A stretch of DNA of 10,613 bases from Sediminibacterium sp. (lineage in GTDB: Bacteria; Bacteroidota; Bacteroidia; Chitinophagales; Chitinophagaceae): NCBI GenBank assembly GCA_030832695.1, contig JAURIP010000033.1, positions 1-10,613 of the forward strand, given 5' to 3'. The position numbers were made by a program, and so were the translations under genes. Below, piece after piece: positions 6,762 through 10,613 of the stretch. The notes under the pieces were generated by a model. That model worked only from the letters and a program-made list of their open reading frames with translations. It made no database searches and was not told the DNA's origin. Within the stretch, counting starts at the first letter, position 1. Each line of letters starts with the position of its first letter.

Positions 6762-8024
6762 TTAAGCTAAATGTAATTTGCCTTTGCTAAATACGCCTTT
6801 AATTTTTCCTGTTAATTTAATATCCCAAAAAGGGGAGTTGGCTGACTTACTTTTTGAGTCCTTTTGAGATAAAAGGGTTGTTTCTGTTTTATGATAAAAA
6901 GTTAAATCAGCGATACTGCCTTCTGTAATTCCTTGGTTATCTAATTTGAAAATATTTCTCGCGTTGATTGAAAATAATTCCGCAATTCTATTGTCAGCTA
7001 ATTTTGGAAATAAATGTTGAACGGTAGCAAAGCTGGTTTCAATGCTTGCAATACCCGCTTTTGCATTTTCGAATTCAATGGTTTTTGCATCCCAATCCTG
7101 TGGCATATGGTGTGAGCTAATACAATCAATAGTATCATCTTCAATTGCTTTGAATAAGGCTTCTTGATCTAGCTTCGTTCTTAGTGGTGGGAATACTTTT
7201 AATAAGGTATTATAATCTTTCAAATCTTCCTCCGTAAAAAACAAATGGTAAGGGGTAACACTACATGTAATTTTCAAACCTTCTTTTTTGGCATTACGAA
7301 TTAATGTAATTCCTTTTGCAGTACTTACACCTGTAATATGTAATTGAGAATTAGTGTATTTTAATAATTCGATATCTCTTGAAATAATTAATTCTTCAGC
7401 GATTGCTGGTATTCCTGGTAGACCTAATTTCGTTGATAGAATACCTTCATTCATTAAACCCAAACTTCCCAAACTTTTATCAATCGGCATTTGTATGACT
7501 ACACCATCAAAAGCTTTTACATATTGTAAAGCTTTCAAAAATAAAAGGGTTGATTGCACAGGATATGATCCATCGCTAAAGGCAACAGCGCCATTTGAGT
7601 GCATATCAATCATTTCGGCTAAATCCTTTCCTTCAATTTTTTTAGAAAGTGCACCAATGGGTAAAATGTGAATTGGTAATTCTTGGCTATGTTGTTTTAC
7701 ATAAGTCACTTGTGACTTATTATCAATGACTGGGGTAGTATTTGGCACTACAAAAACGGTGGTAAATCCACCTTGAATTGCTGCATTTGAACCTGTGCTT
7801 AAAGTTTCTCTATGTTCCATTCCTGGATCGCAAAAATGAACAAAGGGATCTATAAATCCAGGACTAACCATTGAATTTTTTAAATCAATTGTTTGATCGA
7901 CTACTCCTTTATATTTATCTGTAATGGAAACAATTTGTTGGTCTTTTATTAAAATATCCTTAACCAACCCATTAAAAGGTGACCTCTTGTCTGCAATTTT
8001 AACTTGACTTAGAAGAATTGTCAT
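6762..8024 (-). CDS. pyrC: Dihydroorotase-family protein (PyrC-like), probably catalytically inactive
   Basis: The 420-residue product has the length and order of type I dihydroorotase (amidohydrolase superfamily), which closes carbamoyl-aspartate to dihydroorotate in pyrimidine synthesis. Family landmarks remain: SPGFID (54-59), GGFTTV and VPNTTPVID (85-101), AFSDG (148-152), TPYHL (257-261), PPLR (279-282) and a C-terminal GSIADLTFY strand. Most active-site positions are changed. The HxH metal motif is F61-V-H63, the following substrate Arg is C65, the third His region reads QMPID (178-182), the HVS histidine is G232, and the TDH aspartate motif is SHH (304-306). NPPLR has become FPPLR (F278). 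Only H63 and D151 could still bind metal. This resembles the inactive PyrC' proteins that support aspartate transcarbamoylase, and the symbol denotes the family only. It heads the run of closely spaced genes that continues into DUF4199 and the glycosyltransferases. ATG 8024 gives the usual N-terminal strand. Confidence 0.88.
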   Translation of the reverse strand: MTILLSQVKIADKRSPFNGLVKDILIKDQQIVSITDKYKGVVDQTIDLKNSMVSPGFIDPFVHFCDPGMEHRETLSTGSNAAIQGGFTTVFVVPNTTPVIDNKSQVTYVKQHSQELPIHILPIGALSKKIEGKDLAEMIDMHSNGAVAFSDGSYPVQSTLLFLKALQYVKAFDGVVIQMPIDKSLGSLGLMNEGILSTKLGLPGIPAIAEELIISRDIELLKYTNSQLHITGVSTAKGITLIRNAKKEGLKITCSVTPYHLFFTEEDLKDYNTLLKVFPPLRTKLDQEALFKAIEDDTIDCISSHHMPQDWDAKTIEFENAKAGIASIETSFATVQHLFPKLADNRIAELFSINARNIFKLDNQGITEGSIADLTFYHKTETTLLSQKDSKSKSANSPFWDIKLTGKIKGVFSKGKLHLA

Positions 8025-8100
8025 CGGGTCTGTAAAATTTTAATGCAATATACCTTGATTTTTCTATTTAGGGTTAGATTTACAAGCGTTTTACTTAAAT

Positions 8101-8122
8101 TTTAGCTCAAAAATCAGCTAAA
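8101..8122 (-). terminator. Weak hairpin downstream of the ligase gene, possible terminator
   Basis: Within the 130-bp gap between the ligase stop and the dihydroorotase-homologue start is a perfect inverted repeat, TTTAGCT and AGCTAAA, with an 8-base loop. On the - strand it begins about 33 bases after the ligase stop and is followed by AATTT rather than a good U-tract. A second, GC-containing arm pair (ACCCC/GGGCT, about 8125-8140) lies just ahead of it. This may attenuate transcription and mark the operon break, but the stem is AT-rich and weak. The rest of the gap (8025-8100) should hold the promoter of the downstream operon. I could not place a convincing Bacteroidota promoter (TTTG and TAnnTTTG) there; TATATTGC at 8045-8052 on the - strand is only a partial match. 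Confidence 0.3.
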
Positions 8123-8154
8123 TAGCCCATTTTAAGGGGTATTTAGAATGTTGG

Positions 8155-10497
8155 CTACTTGCAGTATTGACTTAAGAAACTATCTACCCCAGGGTATCCT
8201 TTCCGCTTTGCTGTATTTAAAGGTGTACAAACCTGTTCCTTTTTTCCCAATGCAATATAACTCATGGCCATAAAGAATTCTGACTTGCCAGTATTTGCAT
8301 TTGAAAATTGAACAGCTTTTTCAAAGTTAGGGATCGCTTTTACAAAATTGCCTCCCGAATAATAACTAATGCCTGCGTTTTCATAATGCGTATAGTTGGC
8401 AGGATCTAATTGTGTGGCTTGTAAATAGAACTGTGCGGCTTTGCTAAACTGACGCTTCATAAAAGCAGCTTTTCCATTGTTTAATAAATTAGCTACAATG
8501 TCAGTACTTTGAACACCGGTTTTGTTACTTGAAAATATACTGTTCACTCTTGCTAAAATGGCAGTATCCTTAGGATATCTTGCATTGGATGAATCAAGTA
8601 AAGTAATCATATTTTTATCGGCAGCTCCTTTTACCTCATACATCGCAAGTAGGAATTGCGCATTGGCTTCAGCGCCAGGTCGGTATTTATTGTATTCCTT
8701 ATATGCTTTTTTAATTTCAATGGAATCCTTGTTTTTTGCTGAACTAAACATAATATTTTTATAATAGCTGGTCGCTCTTGGCCAATTATAAAAAGCTTTT
8801 TTTGCATAAATGGCAACACTATCAAATTTTTGTTTGTCTGCAAATACCGCAGTTCTTATAAAATCATTATAGTGTAAATAAGGATTATCATTTTCGCTTT
8901 CTTTTAATAAACGTAATGCTTCATCATAATGCTTATCTCTAAATTCATATCGTGCAATTAATCCTTTTATTGGAAGGGTAGAAGTAGATAAATTAGGAAT
9001 AGCCGGAAAGGAAGATTTTACCTCATCTAATGCCATTTTCGGATCGGAATCTATTTCACCCATCACATACTTTTGAATTTTTAAAGAGTCATATGTTTGT
9101 TTGGCAACATAAATTGAGGGAACTATTAATAGTAATGATATAAAATAGAAAATTACCGGAACAGATTTATTTAAAATGCTGCCTTTTACTTTTGTTTTAT
9201 TGATATGACTGATGGGTAAAAATGCCAACGCAGCTGAAACAGCCAACATGGTTTGCATAGCAGTGCGTTCGGCCGGGAAATTTAAAAATGCATCCACTGC
9301 ATAACAAGTAACTGCCATAAAAGAAATTGTTGCAGTTAAATGGTAGGGCTTGAATTCGCTTTTTCGCCACATTTTAATTGTGAAGATGGGTACTAGTAAA
9401 AACATTAATCCAAATGTTACACCTCCAATGATACCCAAGTCGGCAAACATTTCAATGAAATCATTGTGGCAATGGTAAGGGACAAATAAATCATTGGTAA
9501 ACTCTTTTTCGTAAGGTATGGAAGCTAGTTTCCAATTACCATATCCAGCGCCAACCAAAGGATGCTTAGTTGCATAATCAATAGCGCCACTCCACAAATG
9601 GATACGACTTCCTTTTTCACTTTGAATAGTTATATCACCTGCTCTTTTGGTAACCGTACCATAACCTCCTTGATAACCCTGCAGTTCAACAGCATTGGCT
9701 AAAAGTAAATTGGCAACAAAAAATCCAACAACAATAGGGCCTAAAAAATAAGCGACTTGTAAGGCTGCTTTTGTTTTGTTTATAATACCAACAAAAAAGA
9801 CAGTAGTTATTGAATAAATTAAAAATATGATGGCTAAGCCTACATAGGTAGATCTCGTATTCATTATAAATAACGCCACCACACCAAAAAACAAAACACC
9901 GATATTGACTACTTTAATGAATGATTTATGGTTGATGATTAACCACAAGACAAATGGAAATTTGATCAATAAACTTGCGGCCATAACATTCTTATTGCCA
10001 TGATTACCGGATAAGCTAACAATATTGGCATCCAAGTCCATGGTTTCTATATTTTTGGAAAATCCTCTTAAAATATAAAAGGAATCCCAAAGCAATAAAA
10101 ATGCAAAAGCAAAAGAAACAATATTGAAAATATATTTTATGTCTTTTTTATAAAAAAGAATGGAGACCTGAATAAATACCAAATAGGTTGAAATTAATCT
10201 TGCAAGCGTAACTAAAGTTTCAGTTGGGTTAATTGCATAAAAATAAGATCCAATGGCCCACAAAACCAAAAATGAAAATAGGAGGGTGAATTTATAAGTA
10301 AATATGGCTGTTATTGCTTCTTTATAGGTATTTCTATTGAAGAATATATATACTAAAACGGCCAAATCAAGGGTGCTTGTGTATAACCATTGTGCGCCCA
10401 TAACATCAGCGCCACCAAAGTCAGACACAAAATGTACCATTAAATAGAGTACAGTGACAATAGACCCAATTAAACCTTTATTATCATTATTACTCAT
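8155..10497 (-). CDS. O-antigen ligase/polymerase family membrane protein (Wzy_C) with C-terminal TPR domain
   Basis: The 780-residue product joins a polytopic membrane domain to a soluble helical-repeat tail. Residues 1-430 carry about ten hydrophobic spans plus a large extracytoplasmic loop. They show features of the Wzy_C/WaaL family: GNHGNKNVMAASL (164-176), NTRSTYVGLA (213-222), GSRIHLWSGAID (296-307) with HPLVGAGYGNW (312-322), and HCHNDFIEMFADLGIIGG (342-359). Such proteins polymerise or transfer undecaprenyl-linked glycans to lipid A core or to protein on the periplasmic side. A further span at about 445-464 leads into residues 470-780, which hold TPR-like helical pairs. The clearest are at about 669-735, including AAQFYLQATQLDPAN and AGISYYSGGNFVKAIPNFEKAV. 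The start at ATG 10497 lies 26 bp after the upstream stop. Ligase, polymerase and protein O-oligosaccharyltransferase cannot be separated by sequence alone. Confidence 0.9.
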   Translation of the reverse strand: MSNNDNKGLIGSIVTVLYLMVHFVSDFGGADVMGAQWLYTSTLDLAVLVYIFFNRNTYKEAITAIFTYKFTLLFSFLVLWAIGSYFYAINPTETLVTLARLISTYLVFIQVSILFYKKDIKYIFNIVSFAFAFLLLWDSFYILRGFSKNIETMDLDANIVSLSGNHGNKNVMAASLLIKFPFVLWLIINHKSFIKVVNIGVLFFGVVALFIMNTRSTYVGLAIIFLIYSITTVFFVGIINKTKAALQVAYFLGPIVVGFFVANLLLANAVELQGYQGGYGTVTKRAGDITIQSEKGSRIHLWSGAIDYATKHPLVGAGYGNWKLASIPYEKEFTNDLFVPYHCHNDFIEMFADLGIIGGVTFGLMFLLVPIFTIKMWRKSEFKPYHLTATISFMAVTCYAVDAFLNFPAERTAMQTMLAVSAALAFLPISHINKTKVKGSILNKSVPVIFYFISLLLIVPSIYVAKQTYDSLKIQKYVMGEIDSDPKMALDEVKSSFPAIPNLSTSTLPIKGLIARYEFRDKHYDEALRLLKESENDNPYLHYNDFIRTAVFADKQKFDSVAIYAKKAFYNWPRATSYYKNIMFSSAKNKDSIEIKKAYKEYNKYRPGAEANAQFLLAMYEVKGAADKNMITLLDSSNARYPKDTAILARVNSIFSSNKTGVQSTDIVANLLNNGKAAFMKRQFSKAAQFYLQATQLDPANYTHYENAGISYYSGGNFVKAIPNFEKAVQFSNANTGKSEFFMAMSYIALGKKEQVCTPLNTAKRKGYPGVDSFLSQYCK

Positions 10498-10523
10498 GCT
10501 AGCTTTTAAGAGCGTAAAGTTAA

Positions 10524-10613
10524 TTAATCAATTAATATTTCCACCTTTTTTGAATTTAATTTATAACTCGGCATTGGGGCATTGTTTTTTTCCAATATTT
10601 CCTTAAGCTTTAA
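10524..10613 (-). CDS. C-terminal 29 codons of an unidentified upstream gene (truncated by window edge)
   Basis: Reading the - strand from the last base gives an open frame of 29 codons ending in TAA at 10524-10526. The peptide begins LKLKEILEKNNAPMPSYKL and ends in VEILID. It is hydrophilic, rich in Lys and Glu, with a helix-like start and a strand-like end, and looks like the tail of a cytoplasmic protein. The stop is 26 bp from the ligase start, a normal operon spacing here. I do not recognise the family. A frame this short can stay open by chance in AT-rich DNA, so support comes mainly from composition and position. Confidence 0.5.
   Translation of the reverse strand, partial: LKLKEILEKNNAPMPSYKLNSKKVEILID

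Noticed and set aside
7354..7671. Open frame of 105 codons on the + strand
   Set aside because: It lies wholly antisense to the dihydroorotase homologue, has no family resemblance and no start context; it is a shadow of the real gene.
8522..8764. Open frame of 80 codons on the + strand
   Set aside because: Antisense to the TPR region of the ligase-like gene, with no independent coding evidence.

Overview
The window reads as chromosomal DNA from a low-GC member of the Bacteroidota, most likely a Chitinophagaceae-like organism. The reasons are AT-rich coding sequence, the near absence of Shine-Dalgarno sequences before start codons, a DUF4199 membrane protein beside a GT2 glycosyltransferase, and a Bacteroidota-style second dihydroorotase-family gene. 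The taxon is an inference from gene content; no rRNA gene is present.

Layout. Positions 1-2073 (+ strand) hold two housekeeping genes: the 3' end of triosephosphate isomerase (tpiA) and, 24 bp later, a complete lepA (elongation factor 4). From 2087 to the right edge every gene is on the - strand and converges on lepA with only 13 bp between the two stop codons. In transcription order (right to left) these are: the last 29 codons of an unidentified gene at the edge, a 780-residue O-antigen-ligase/polymerase-like protein with a TPR tail, a 130-bp gap with a weak hairpin, a dihydroorotase-family protein, a DUF4199 membrane protein, a membrane-anchored GT2 glycosyltransferase, a GT4-like glycosyltransferase, gmhA, a GmhB-like HAD phosphatase, and a secreted protein of unknown function. 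The seven genes from the dihydroorotase homologue onward have gaps of 8-32 bp or a 7-bp overlap and look like one operon.

How the genes work together. GmhA and the GmhB-like phosphatase are steps of ADP- or GDP-heptose synthesis. The GT2 protein is of the polyprenyl-phosphate sugar transferase type, the GT4-like protein would extend a glycan, and the Wzy_C-type protein would polymerise the glycan or transfer it to lipid or protein. The region is therefore best read as a cell-surface glycan module.

The main oddity is the dihydroorotase homologue at its head. It has the full family fold length, but most metal ligands and substrate-contact residues are substituted, so it is probably a non-catalytic (PyrC'-like) protein. 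No mobile element, CRISPR array, tRNA or rRNA gene was seen. No gene-free stretch exceeds 130 bp.
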